NCBI GenBank assembly: GCA_027297085.1
Contig: JAPUIL010000359.1
Location: forward strand, 1-9,047
Reading direction: 5' to 3'
Length of the DNA stretch: 9,047 nt
Source: Verrucomicrobiota bacterium
Lineage (GTDB): Bacteria; Verrucomicrobiota; Verrucomicrobiia; Opitutales; UBA2995
Part shown: positions 1 through 7,499 of the stretch, one piece after another
Layout of the letters: each line of letters begins with the position of its first letter
Position numbering within the stretch: the stretch's first letter is position 1
Notes under the pieces: model-generated
What the model was told of the DNA's origin: nothing
Database searches by the model: none
The model's input: only the letters and a program-made list of their open reading frames with translations
Translations under genes and position numbers: made by a program

Positions 1-1
1 C

Positions 2-1573
2 AACACTCTGCAACGCAAAGCCTTGGCTGCGCGATTTCTCAAACAAGCAACCTTCGGGCACTCCATGGACGACATTGATGCTTTGGCGGAAACCGACCTT
101 GATTTTGCGGCCTGGATCGATGACGAACTGGCGAAGCCGGCTGAATATCACCTCGCTCATTACCTGACCTATCCACTATCCAACCTGACGTATCCGCCTA
201 CCTGGGAGATACCGGTTCCAAGAGGCTTAGTCAAAAGTTGTGTGTGGTGGGATAAAGTGATTCTTGGCGAGGACCAGCTTCGACAGCGTATAGCCTGGGC
301 TCTCAGTCAAATTTTTGTTTTGGGTGATGCTGGAAGCAACGCAAGAGGGTATCCGAAACAGTGGTTAACTTATTACGACATCCTGGTGCGCAATGCCTTT
401 GGAAATTTCCGCGATCTCTTACAGGAAGTTACTCTATCAGGTAAAATGGGATATTACCTCACCTACGTGAACAATGAGAAGGCCCGTGGATATCAGTTGC
501 CGGATGAAAACTATGCGCGGGAGGTAATGCAGGTCTTTACGATCGGATTGTGGCTGCTGAACAATGACGGAACGCTTATTCTGGACGACGATGGCAATGC
601 TATTCCCACCTACGACAATTTTCACATCGCCGAGTTAGCCAAGGTATTTACGGGGCTTCAATACGAGTTCTATAAGGGCATCTACCATAGACCGAATAGG
701 GTCGACCCCATGATTGTGCGAAACGAGAACCGGCATGATAAAACAGCCAAAGAATTGGTGGATGGAACTATTCTGCCGGGAGGTCGTGACACCATGGTGG
801 ATATTACCGAGGCTCTCGATGTCCTTTTCAACCATCCCAATACTCCACCCTTCATTTCATTTCGTTTAATCCAACGGTTCGTCAGTTCCAACCCAAGCCC
901 TCAATTCGTGGAACGAGTCTCCCATGTTTTCATCGACAATGGTGAAGGCGTACGCGGGGACCTGGGAGCGGTTATCAAGGCCATTTTGCTGGATCCTGAG
1001 GCGAGGGACGCCGGATACATGGTTGAGCAAGGTCGTGGCAAGTTACGGGAACCGATACTGAAATTTACCCAGCTTTGCCGGGCATTTAAGTTACGGAGTA
1101 ATGCGGCTAACAAAAACATTTTCTGGTTTCGCAGTTTAATTGAAGAATTTGGCATGGCACCTTACAATGCCCCCGACGTATTCAACTTTTACCTACCAAC
1201 ATATGTTCCTCATGGAGATATCCAGGATCATGGCTTAGTGGCACCAGAGTTTCAGATTCTCGATGATTCGACTGGATTAACGACATTCCACATATTTCGG
1301 GGCCTCATTGAGGAAGGCATGGGGGGCACCGTGGCAGCCGGCTATCCACCGAGACCGACCCTTGATTATTCCGGGGAATGGGCTTTGGCGAAAGACGCCC
1401 CGGCCTTGATCGATCACCTCGACTTGCTGCTTACTCATCAAACAATGGCTCAAAATACAAAAGACATTATCATAGAAGCGGTAGAAGCCATTCCAAGCTT
1501 CTTCGCGAAAGCCAGAGTGCAACGAGCCGTACTCCTTGTGAGTATTAGTCCTGAATTTGCGACTTTAGAATAA
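2..1573 (+). CDS. DUF1800 family protein, 5' end outside the window
   Basis: DUF1800 (PF08811) proteins are large, often exported proteins of unknown biochemical role, common in Planctomycetes, Verrucomicrobia and Proteobacteria and usually encoded beside a DUF1501 protein. Family hallmarks are visible. Counting from the TTG at 23, there is an N-terminal ARFLKQATFG block (3-12), AFGNFRDLLQEVTLSGKMGYYL (125-146), the highly typical NYAREVMQVFTIGLW (163-177), AKVFTGLQY (206-214), a block around RFVSSNPSPQFVERV, then GVRGDLGAVIKAILLDPEAR and KLREPILKF. The frame is open from base 2 to the left edge, and the ARFL block normally lies a little inside the protein. The TTG at 23 is therefore unlikely to be the true start, and any signal peptide lies to the left. 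It ends at TAA and converges on the DUF5916 gene with 67 bp between stops. No DUF1501 gene follows it. The family call is firm; the function is unknown. Confidence 0.93.
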   Translation, partial: NTLQRKALAARFLKQATFGHSMDDIDALAETDLDFAAWIDDELAKPAEYHLAHYLTYPLSNLTYPPTWEIPVPRGLVKSCVWWDKVILGEDQLRQRIAWALSQIFVLGDAGSNARGYPKQWLTYYDILVRNAFGNFRDLLQEVTLSGKMGYYLTYVNNEKARGYQLPDENYAREVMQVFTIGLWLLNNDGTLILDDDGNAIPTYDNFHIAELAKVFTGLQYEFYKGIYHRPNRVDPMIVRNENRHDKTAKELVDGTILPGGRDTMVDITEALDVLFNHPNTPPFISFRLIQRFVSSNPSPQFVERVSHVFIDNGEGVRGDLGAVIKAILLDPEARDAGYMVEQGRGKLREPILKFTQLCRAFKLRSNAANKNIFWFRSLIEEFGMAPYNAPDVFNFYLPTYVPHGDIQDHGLVAPEFQILDDSTGLTTFHIFRGLIEEGMGGTVAAGYPPRPTLDYSGEWALAKDAPALIDHLDLLLTHQTMAQNTKDIIIEAVEAIPSFFAKARVQRAVLLVSISPEFATLE

Positions 1574-1640
1574 GAAATAGATGATGAAAAAGATAGGAGA
1601 CTCTCCCAATACAGTTTTTGAAGGAGCATAACAGTCAAAT

Positions 1641-3905
1641 TCAAAACCGAAAAGTATATTGAAACTTGGTAGCCAGCTTGGTATCCTGAGCTATGAAGCG
1701 GAGTGAGCTGCTGGGGTCTCTAATCCACCCTTGAACGAACGACACAAAGAGTTCACTGCCCGGATTCAAAGTCCACCGCATACGACTCTGCCAACCCATT
1801 TTACGCGATCGGTTGTCATACTGGATAAGATTTGAGAACGTGAGGCGTGGGGAAACTGCGAAATCCAGGGTCGAGCTGAGGATACGCGCGGTAAAATTAC
1901 CTTCCGGCAACTTGGCAGAAGTTTGGTCGACATCGGTGGTGAAGGTAAACCAGGGGGGAATCTTATAGGTTATCTTCGCCCTGACTTCATTGGCGGATCC
2001 GGTCCAGAAATCGCCCCAGCTTACACTTACAAATCCGGATAGACGTCGTTTTGAAGCCGTGAAAAAGAGTACATTATACCGGTCAGTCTCATATTTGCCT
2101 ACAGGTAGCACTACTCCGGGAGATATCTCAAAGGGCTCGAAGAGTTGCTCAACACCACTAAAGTAGTCAACGACATGAAGGCCATCCCCCGATCGAAAGT
2201 GCCAGTCAATCACACTGATATTCAGTTCGGAGCTCTCCAACAAACCATTGTCCAGTCGCTCGAAACGGGTGTAACTCACATCGTGCAACATCTTTTCGAT
2301 GTTGAGGAAGTCTCTGGGACGCGGATTATAACCGCCACCAACACGATACATACGGACATTGTTTCTCTGCACAAATCCAACACCGGGATCAAAGTTCTTT
2401 TGAATTTCCCGATACACCACTAAGCCTTCCCATATTTCGTTTGGGTAATGCGCCGAAAAACCGTAGGACAAGTCATCCCCGGAGGCACCATCATTCTCAC
2501 TTTTCAGGCCGTATGCATTGAAGATGAAGTTACGCTGGTTGCCTAGAAAATTAGAGCTAGCCAAACTGACATCCGCACCGTAGGTCTTGCTGGACTGCCC
2601 GGAAGCCGGATCGCCGTCGGTGAATATACCCCCCACATAAGACTGCTCGAACAGGTTCTGCTTAAACCGGCCCACAAAAAAATTCTTTCCTTCGACAAAT
2701 GAGGTATCCCCTGTCCGGACACCCAGAAAACCTATATCCGTCGAACCCAATTTGCCGGTCAACTTGGCTCCCACATCGATGGGCACTTCCTGGCCGTCCA
2801 GTAATCCAATTCGACGACTGAAAAACGGAAAAACGTCCGCACTTGACCCCGGACTACCGAGAAAAGTCTCTGGCCCGGCACTAGCGAAGTTAAATACCCC
2901 TACATCCTCCAGAAAGAATGATCGCTTTTCCGGAAAGAAGAGCGAAAACCGGGTGAGGTTGATCTGGCGTGCATCCACTTCCGTCTCACCAAAGTCCGTG
3001 TTGATCGTACCGGTTAATTTCAGGCTCGGGGTAATGTTATAGAAAATGTCGAGGCCGGGTTCGAAGTCGAAGTCGTCGTCTCCCGTTGCCTTGCTATGTA
3101 ACCAGCTCGATGCAACAAAAGGCCGCACGTCGAGACCTATACCCTGGTTGAGCCCTCGCATATTGCTGATCTCGCCCGCCTCAGAGACTTGAAGAAATTC
3201 AGTTTCCAAACGCGCACTGGACCAAAAGTCCTCTTCCAATTTCCGATAGATTTTACGACCGATATTGAATCCCCATACGTCCTGATCTGCCCGAAAACTA
3301 AGGCTTTTGAAAGGAATGGCAATTTCTGCAGTCCAACCCAATTCAGTGCGTTTGGTCTGCACATCCCAAATGGCATCCCAATCGAGATTCAATAGATTGG
3401 TACCATAGACCAATCCATCTACGAAGGCTCCGGCCGGGGTGGTGGCAAAGTAATACGCGTTGCGCTGATCGCGGAAGGTATCGAGCAGGATCTCCAGGCT
3501 GTCCTCGGACCGAAGCTCGATATCCCGGGCCATATTAGTACCCAGGATCTTGTCCGGTTCCGAATCATAAGCCATCACTCCTATGTAAAGCTTGTCTGAG
3601 TCGCGCAGCAGAATGACCTCCGTTTTTTCAGAGGGTGCCTGACCGGTATCCGGTTGTCTCTGAATTAATTCTCCAATATTGGGTGCTTCATTCCAGATAG
3701 CTTCATCGAGTACACCATCGATGGTTATTTTTTCGGTCGTTTCGGTCACTGCCACAGTTCGGACCTTCGTCTCCCCGTTTGTTGGCGATTCGTAAGTCGC
3801 GGCAAAAAGCCGCGTATGAAACAGGCATACCCATAAACAGGCCAGCACGAGTGATATGATCCGGGGCCGAAATGAATACTGTGATTCAGAGCAAAAAACG
3901 ATCAC
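1641..3905 (-). CDS. DUF5916 outer-membrane beta-barrel protein with N-terminal CBM9-like domain
   Basis: This is a 754-residue exported protein. Residues 1-36 look like a signal peptide: Arg14 and Arg16, a hydrophobic core 17-30, and a Leu-Phe-Ala-Ala cleavage region. Residues about 58-240 match the CBM9-like/DOMON-type domain that precedes DUF5916, with ITIDGVLDEAIWNEAP (60-75), YFATTPAGAFVDG (152-164), GWTAEIAIPFKSLSF (190-204) and WGFNIGRKI (211-219). The rest is the DUF5916 barrel, with the signature INTDFGETEVDARQINLTRF (301-320) and SLFFPEKRSFFLED (321-334). It ends in Phe, as barrels inserted by the BAM complex do. Family members are thought to sit in the outer membrane; substrate and role are unknown. 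The only sensible start is GTG at 3905, since no ATG occurs before the signal peptide and the frame is closed upstream by TAA. No Shine-Dalgarno sequence precedes it. A broken small secreted-protein gene lies 35 bp upstream on the same strand. Confidence 0.9.
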   Translation of the reverse strand: MIVFCSESQYSFRPRIISLVLACLWVCLFHTRLFAATYESPTNGETKVRTVAVTETTEKITIDGVLDEAIWNEAPNIGELIQRQPDTGQAPSEKTEVILLRDSDKLYIGVMAYDSEPDKILGTNMARDIELRSEDSLEILLDTFRDQRNAYYFATTPAGAFVDGLVYGTNLLNLDWDAIWDVQTKRTELGWTAEIAIPFKSLSFRADQDVWGFNIGRKIYRKLEEDFWSSARLETEFLQVSEAGEISNMRGLNQGIGLDVRPFVASSWLHSKATGDDDFDFEPGLDIFYNITPSLKLTGTINTDFGETEVDARQINLTRFSLFFPEKRSFFLEDVGVFNFASAGPETFLGSPGSSADVFPFFSRRIGLLDGQEVPIDVGAKLTGKLGSTDIGFLGVRTGDTSFVEGKNFFVGRFKQNLFEQSYVGGIFTDGDPASGQSSKTYGADVSLASSNFLGNQRNFIFNAYGLKSENDGASGDDLSYGFSAHYPNEIWEGLVVYREIQKNFDPGVGFVQRNNVRMYRVGGGYNPRPRDFLNIEKMLHDVSYTRFERLDNGLLESSELNISVIDWHFRSGDGLHVVDYFSGVEQLFEPFEISPGVVLPVGKYETDRYNVLFFTASKRRLSGFVSVSWGDFWTGSANEVRAKITYKIPPWFTFTTDVDQTSAKLPEGNFTARILSSTLDFAVSPRLTFSNLIQYDNRSRKMGWQSRMRWTLNPGSELFVSFVQGWIRDPSSSLRFIAQDTKLATKFQYTFRF

Positions 3906-3940
3906 TGTTTTTGGGGAACTGTAAAATACTTAGCCAAGAA

Positions 3941-4173
3941 TCACTTTTTGTAAAAGTAATAACTGAACGGATCATAACCGACGTCACTTATCAGTTTCAA
4001 CGTATGAGGATTGAGCTTCCTATCAGAGAGTTCATTCAGAACCGGTAAACGGGAGACAGCCCATGAACCACGCAGCACTCAAAACTCTTCTAAAGTTTGA
4101 AGATCGGAATCCTCACTCAATAGTGAGAACGTGAAGCAGAGGATTAGCATAAGGATTGTGAGAGCTTTTTCAT
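3941..4173 (-). pseudogene. Broken gene for a small secreted protein (frameshift plus in-frame TGA)
   Basis: On the minus strand, ATG at 4173 opens a typical exported-protein start but soon hits a stop. Adding one A to the five-A run at 4166-4170 restores a frame reading MKKALTILMLILCFTFSLL (a clear signal peptide), then SEDSDLQTLEEF, then an in-frame TGA at 4081-4079. The same frame continues with VLRGSWAVSRLPVLNEL and ends with LISDVGYDPFSYYFYKK before TGA at 3943-3941. Repaired, it would encode about 77 residues. The downstream half could also start at GTG 4078, which directly follows the TGA. The stretch LQTLEEF resembles the TonB-box region seen at the N-terminus of TonB-dependent receptors. 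No family was recognised. The reading rests on protein-like composition on both sides of the lesions, so a chance ORF is possible. It ends 35 bp before the DUF5916 start and may share its transcript. Confidence 0.45.
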
Positions 4174-4290
4174 GGGGATATTTGTCGAGTAGTTTCTGTA
4201 TGCTACACCAAAGCGGTTTCGGAGAATGTTGGATTTAATACTACCCAATGCGCGAATTCAAGTACAGCTACCTATTCCCGGTAAAACAAT

Positions 4291-6663
4291 CTATAAACTT
4301 TTAGACTCCGCCAGAATACGCTGATAAACTTTCCGGGCCTGATCGTAAGCGCGTTTCGCCGTATCGCGGTCCTTAGCCAGAATCTTCCCCTTCTTCGAAT
4401 TCCAGCATGTATCTACAGCTTCTATACACCATTCAGCGCTTCGTTTGCTGGCGCGGATGGGTTGACCACCCACTTCGACAAAAACCGGATTGGTGTGAAC
4501 AGTGGGAAGAATTCTCACGGCGACCCAGCTGGACTCCTCGATATCTACGTTGAACTCCAGGTGTCCCACCGAACCATCCGCCACGATTTCCCGTTTTGCC
4601 ACCGGATAACCATTTACAATTATCTCAACCAGCACCCTACGCGAATCTCCAATACGACTTCTCTCAACATGCCAAAAGGGTTTGTCGTCCAAGCGTGAAT
4701 TTCTGATACGTTCTGTTTCGGACGTGGATTCTGGCTGCAACAATGCAGCTGCATCAAAGGAGATCTTAACCTTTCCGGATTTATCGAGGTCAAGCTGACT
4801 GATCTTTCCCCCGGAACCCGGTTCGCCAACCGCCACCTCATTCACCCGAAAATCCAGTATATGACTCATGCCATCGCCCACGTAGCTACGGCCGTCTTTC
4901 AATCCTCGTACCCAGGCATCGAAATCCAGGGGCTGGTCTTCATCCAGTTTCACATAAACACGCCCCAGGCCGACTCTGTCACCATACACGCAGGGAAAAT
5001 CCGTCTCCCCCGAGATGCGTGTACGAAATCCACAATTCAAAGTATGATACCAGATATTCAATTCCCAGATAGCGGGAGTATCTACTGAGGAAATAAAGTC
5101 ACAGGCATCATGGGTAACTGTGACGATATATTCATTCGCGCCAATGCCATCGAATCGGGGCATCGCGTAATCGGGAAGAATGTCAGCTGCTCGTCCTGTA
5201 GGACCAGGTAGGCGACTAAAAAGCCAGTCGTGGACTCTCATTCGTTGACCATTGGGACCGTAATCGGGAAGAGACAACCCCAACCCACTATGACTGTAAC
5301 CCACTACTGCGCCCTGCTTCTTGCCCCAGAGCAGAACGGGCAGTGTCCAGCTCGGCCATTCCTCCACCAGGGTAGTTCCGGGATAATCATCTTCGCTTAG
5401 CCGCAACAAACAGAGGTGTCCGGCATGGGAGGAAGGAAATCCGCTCACTTCTACATCGTAGCGCATGACGTAGTTTTCCTTTGATAATGCGGATACCTTT
5501 CCTTCGAAGTTTTCTTTTTGCGTATACCAGCAGGGGCCCCAGGTCAGGACACAGCCTACATTGAGATCCTCGCCGAGAATGTGCCGCATCATATCGGCGG
5601 GCGACACACCTTCCGTCGGGTTTTCGTAGTGGGCGCATCCAGCGGCATGCACGTGATGGTCTCCGGAATACCATTGCCGGGTGGCGGGATGAATCCAACG
5701 TTTCAGTTTGAAGTCCGCATGCTGGCTGACCACACCGGATTCCACTGTCAACATCGTTGTAATTGGAATGTATTCAGGACCTCGTGACACCGTAACGGTA
5801 AACTCTCCCGGTGGCAAATGCACGGATTCGCCGTCCGCACGATAGACCTGATCATGAAAAAAGAAATCGGGTGCCAGACGACGAGCTGGATTAGGGTAGA
5901 TTCTGCCATCCCCATCCTTGATTACGAATGCCGCACTGGTCGGCTCGCCATTCCAGTCCTTTATACCCAGATCCACCTCAACCGCGGGAACACAGCGGAA
6001 AAGAATGGCTACTTCATTTCGAAAACCCAGGTCCTGAGTCCCCTGTCCCACATTGAATGCCAGGACGGCCTCGCGCTTGCCCACATCACGACTGAAAAGC
6101 TGAATAATCCGGTATTCCAGAGCCAGACCGGAAAGGGTTGGATTTAAGGGGCGTTTATCAAACATCACCAGGTCGAGCCAGCGCTGGGCCACATCCGCCA
6201 TGGTGATATCCATAGAAGGCGATTTAGATGCATCGCTTTTCCGGAATTGCGGCAGCGCATTGGGGCTTTCAGCAATTAACTGAGGTGTGATACCTGCCTC
6301 GTTATGCACCTTGACCAAGAAGGTCCTCCATCCCTGTTGAACCAGGTCCTTGGTTACCGGCCCCGCCTCAACTTTGACTCGGCTCTCAGGATTGATGTGC
6401 ACTCCTGCTACACAATACTCATCCAAAATGGCCTGAATGCCATCCAGGACTTTTTTCTGGTCCGTCTGGCGCAGCAGGGACCGGATCGTGGCTGCGTCAT
6501 CTTCTCGGACAGGCGCACCTGCATAACGCATGGCATCCAAAAGACGTTCCGTGGCCGATGCAAAGGGCTGATATTCAACCTTATCGACCGGAAGGAAATC
6601 GGCTGAAAATGCATTCAAAGTAAACAGGAAAACGATTAGACTTATGGGGTAGATCTTTTTCAT
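4291..6663 (-). CDS. Secreted CehA/McbA-family metallohydrolase (PHP-like)
   Basis: The CehA/McbA family is named after carbaryl hydrolases; most members are uncharacterised metal-dependent hydrolases with a PHP-like fold. This one is 790 residues from ATG 6663. That start was chosen over the longer reading from 6744 because MKKIYPISLIVFLFTLNAFSA is a clean signal peptide, whereas the 27 residues before it are not protein-like. Residues about 230-320 look like a beta-rich domain ending in PPGEFTVTVSRG. The catalytic part begins with WYSGDHHVHAAGC (331-343, His-x-His metal motif), followed by LTWGPCW, VEVSGFPSSHAGHL (404-417), GYSHSG (455-460), VTHDACDF and SGETDFP (551-557), spaced as PHP motifs usually are. 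The usual TDH after the second strand is replaced by LTWGPCW. The last ~150 residues form a beta-rich tail. It is probably periplasmic or secreted; the substrate cannot be told. No Shine-Dalgarno sequence precedes the ATG. Confidence 0.85.
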   Translation of the reverse strand: MKKIYPISLIVFLFTLNAFSADFLPVDKVEYQPFASATERLLDAMRYAGAPVREDDAATIRSLLRQTDQKKVLDGIQAILDEYCVAGVHINPESRVKVEAGPVTKDLVQQGWRTFLVKVHNEAGITPQLIAESPNALPQFRKSDASKSPSMDITMADVAQRWLDLVMFDKRPLNPTLSGLALEYRIIQLFSRDVGKREAVLAFNVGQGTQDLGFRNEVAILFRCVPAVEVDLGIKDWNGEPTSAAFVIKDGDGRIYPNPARRLAPDFFFHDQVYRADGESVHLPPGEFTVTVSRGPEYIPITTMLTVESGVVSQHADFKLKRWIHPATRQWYSGDHHVHAAGCAHYENPTEGVSPADMMRHILGEDLNVGCVLTWGPCWYTQKENFEGKVSALSKENYVMRYDVEVSGFPSSHAGHLCLLRLSEDDYPGTTLVEEWPSWTLPVLLWGKKQGAVVGYSHSGLGLSLPDYGPNGQRMRVHDWLFSRLPGPTGRAADILPDYAMPRFDGIGANEYIVTVTHDACDFISSVDTPAIWELNIWYHTLNCGFRTRISGETDFPCVYGDRVGLGRVYVKLDEDQPLDFDAWVRGLKDGRSYVGDGMSHILDFRVNEVAVGEPGSGGKISQLDLDKSGKVKISFDAAALLQPESTSETERIRNSRLDDKPFWHVERSRIGDSRRVLVEIIVNGYPVAKREIVADGSVGHLEFNVDIEESSWVAVRILPTVHTNPVFVEVGGQPIRASKRSAEWCIEAVDTCWNSKKGKILAKDRDTAKRAYDQARKVYQRILAESKSL

Positions 6664-6910
6664 AACAATTAGGGACGGGAAGTTACGACACACATTCAGT
6701 TCAGGGCAGAGGTGGATATAATGCAAACCCATGAACAAATTCAAGCTCTCTTGTTGCGTTACATACTTTTCAGTTGGTCGGCAGGATGCTGCTTCGATCC
6801 GTTGGAGCGGGATTACGTGTCGCAGCTAAGCTTATGAGCGAAGACGGATCCCTCGATTGATTTCGGAGGATCAAATTTTGGCCGAAAAAGAACGCACAGA
6901 TCTCAAAAAA

Positions 6911-7021
6911 GCTGCCAAAAGCATTACCGAAGAGCATGAAGGGCAATTGCCCGGTTACCTGAAATCGAGCCGTACGGAACACGGATTGCTCATCAAATTC
7001 GGTTCCTATCGCCTTCAGATC
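6911..7021 (+). pseudogene. C-terminal fragment of a GxxExxY family gene
   Basis: In the frame open from 6857, the stretch from Ala-Ala-Lys-Ser-Ile-Thr to FGSYRLQI matches the C-terminal end of GxxExxY proteins. These carry a conserved ELKA followed by a Gln-containing LxxYLK block and a GLLINFG block. Here those read EHEGQLPGYLK and EHGLLIKFGSYRLQI. Everything before is missing: there is no GxxExxY motif, no EVHR region, and the expected ELKA is degraded to DLKKA. The family is of unknown function, common in environmental genomes and often near mobile DNA. The fragment runs straight into a transposase remnant at about 7020 without a stop, so it looks like the 3' end of a gene cut by deletion or insertion. 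TTG at 6857 would give a 177-residue fusion ORF, but I do not believe it is a functional protein. Confidence 0.7.
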
Positions 7022-7390
7022 ATGAACAGGTGGTGGTCTGGGATGGTGCCGGATTCCATCCTAAGGACAGCAGCCATGATCAGGTTCCACAAGGTATACA
7101 TATCCTCATGCTTCCGCCCTACAGTCCTGTTCCGAAGGCTGAAAGCCGACAAGACCGGGCTGCAAAGCAGAACCGGATCACTCAATCCTATCGAAAAACT
7201 CTGGGACTGTATCCAGGACTACACAGCCAACAAGCTGTGGCCTTCGATACAACGCTTGGACCAGGTAGTTGCCCTGCTGCTAAAGGACTGGTGGGAAGAT
7301 CCTCAGCGCGTCATCCACCTGGTTGGAAACAACTGGCACCGCGCTTCAGCAAACGATTCTGCCGGCGATGACTCTAACATTTCATGTTAG
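7021..7390 (+). mobile_element. IS630-family transposase remnant (C-terminal DDE part, frameshifted)
   Basis: Two reading frames together give the C-terminal half of an IS630/Tc1-type transposase. The first (7021-7131) reads HEQVVVVWDGAGFHPKD and ends in ILMLPPYSP, carrying the second catalytic Asp in WDGAG. The second (7181-7390) reads LNPIEKLWDCIQDY to NNWHRASANDS, carrying the catalytic Glu in NPIEK. In intact relatives PPYSPxLNPIE is continuous. Here about 49 bp (7132-7180) intervene and shift the frame by one. Removing them puts the Asp and Glu about 33-34 residues apart, as expected for this family. The N-terminal helix-turn-helix and the first catalytic Asp are absent, because the upstream sequence is the GxxExxY scrap. 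No terminal inverted repeats or TA target duplication were found. The element cannot be active. Confidence 0.8.
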
Positions 7391-7499
7391 AAGTGGTATT
7401 ACTCTTTTAGAAGCAGGGAAAACTGAACCCGAACAATTTTTAAAAGTTAAAATTGATTCCCTTATCACCCTCAATACCGCAGCGGAATGCCTGACCTGA
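7368..7499 (+). CDS. Possible small ORF of 43 codons overlapping the transposase end
   Basis: ATG 7368 to TGA 7499 encodes a 43-residue peptide starting MTLTFHVRSGITLLEAGK and ending LITLNTAAECLT. It overlaps the end of the IS630 remnant in another frame and stops exactly before the left arm of the inverted repeat at 7500. The composition is protein-like (Leu, Thr, Glu, Lys; no odd runs), but nothing was recognised and no ribosome-binding site was seen. It could be a remnant of a larger gene cut by the IS, or chance. Confidence 0.12.
   Translation: MTLTFHVRSGITLLEAGKTEPEQFLKVKIDSLITLNTAAECLT
7374..7390. repeat. Perfect 7-bp hairpin at the end of the transposase ORF
   Basis: CTAACAT, three-base spacer TTC, ATGTTAG. 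The second arm contains the TAG stop of the transposase frame. No T-run follows directly on either strand, so a rho-independent terminator is not clearly supported. It may be part of the lost IS end. Confidence 0.5.
7434..7455. repeat. AT-rich inverted repeat CAATTTT-8 nt-AAAATTG
   Basis: Two perfect 7-bp arms, CAATTTT (7434-7440) and AAAATTG (7449-7455), are separated by eight AT-rich bases. It sits in the gene-poor stretch after the transposase remnant. It could be a weak terminator-like hairpin or a protein-binding palindrome; AT-rich chance palindromes are common. Confidence 0.3.

Noticed and set aside
2145..3395. Several + strand ORFs of 68-96 codons within the DUF5916 gene
   Set aside because: Antisense shadows of a well-supported long gene; no family resemblance.
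4079..4081. Selenocysteine at the in-frame TGA of the broken secreted protein
   Set aside because: No neighbouring Cys or redox motif, no visible SECIS-type hairpin just after the TGA, and a separate frameshift already breaks the gene.
4112..4127. Perfect hairpin CTCACT-CAAT-AGTGAG as a terminator
   Set aside because: Short arms, no T-run, and it lies inside the proposed broken secreted-protein gene.
3999..4140. Small + strand ORFs (MRIELPIREF... and MNHAALKTLLKF...) opposite the broken gene
   Set aside because: The minus strand gives the more protein-like reading, with signal peptide and fitting C-terminus; these are probably shadows.
6664..6744. 27-codon N-terminal extension of the metallohydrolase from ATG 6744
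   Set aside because: It would put about 30 non-protein-like residues before a perfect signal peptide that starts at ATG 6663.
6716..6744. Possible promoter for the metallohydrolase (TTGAAT and a TTATAT/CATTAT box on the minus strand); also a TATAAT on + at 6717-6722
   Set aside because: The boxes fit consensus poorly or have bad spacing, and the + strand box has no -35 partner.
6731..6860. Short + strand frames between the metallohydrolase and the GxxExxY fragment (32 codons from ATG 6731; 28 codons from TTG 6774)
   Set aside because: No recognisable family, no ribosome-binding site, and in a scarred region; chance is as likely.
7030..7371. 113-codon + strand ORF as an independent gene
   Set aside because: Only its first third is transposase-like; after 7131 it runs out of frame with the real transposase sequence.
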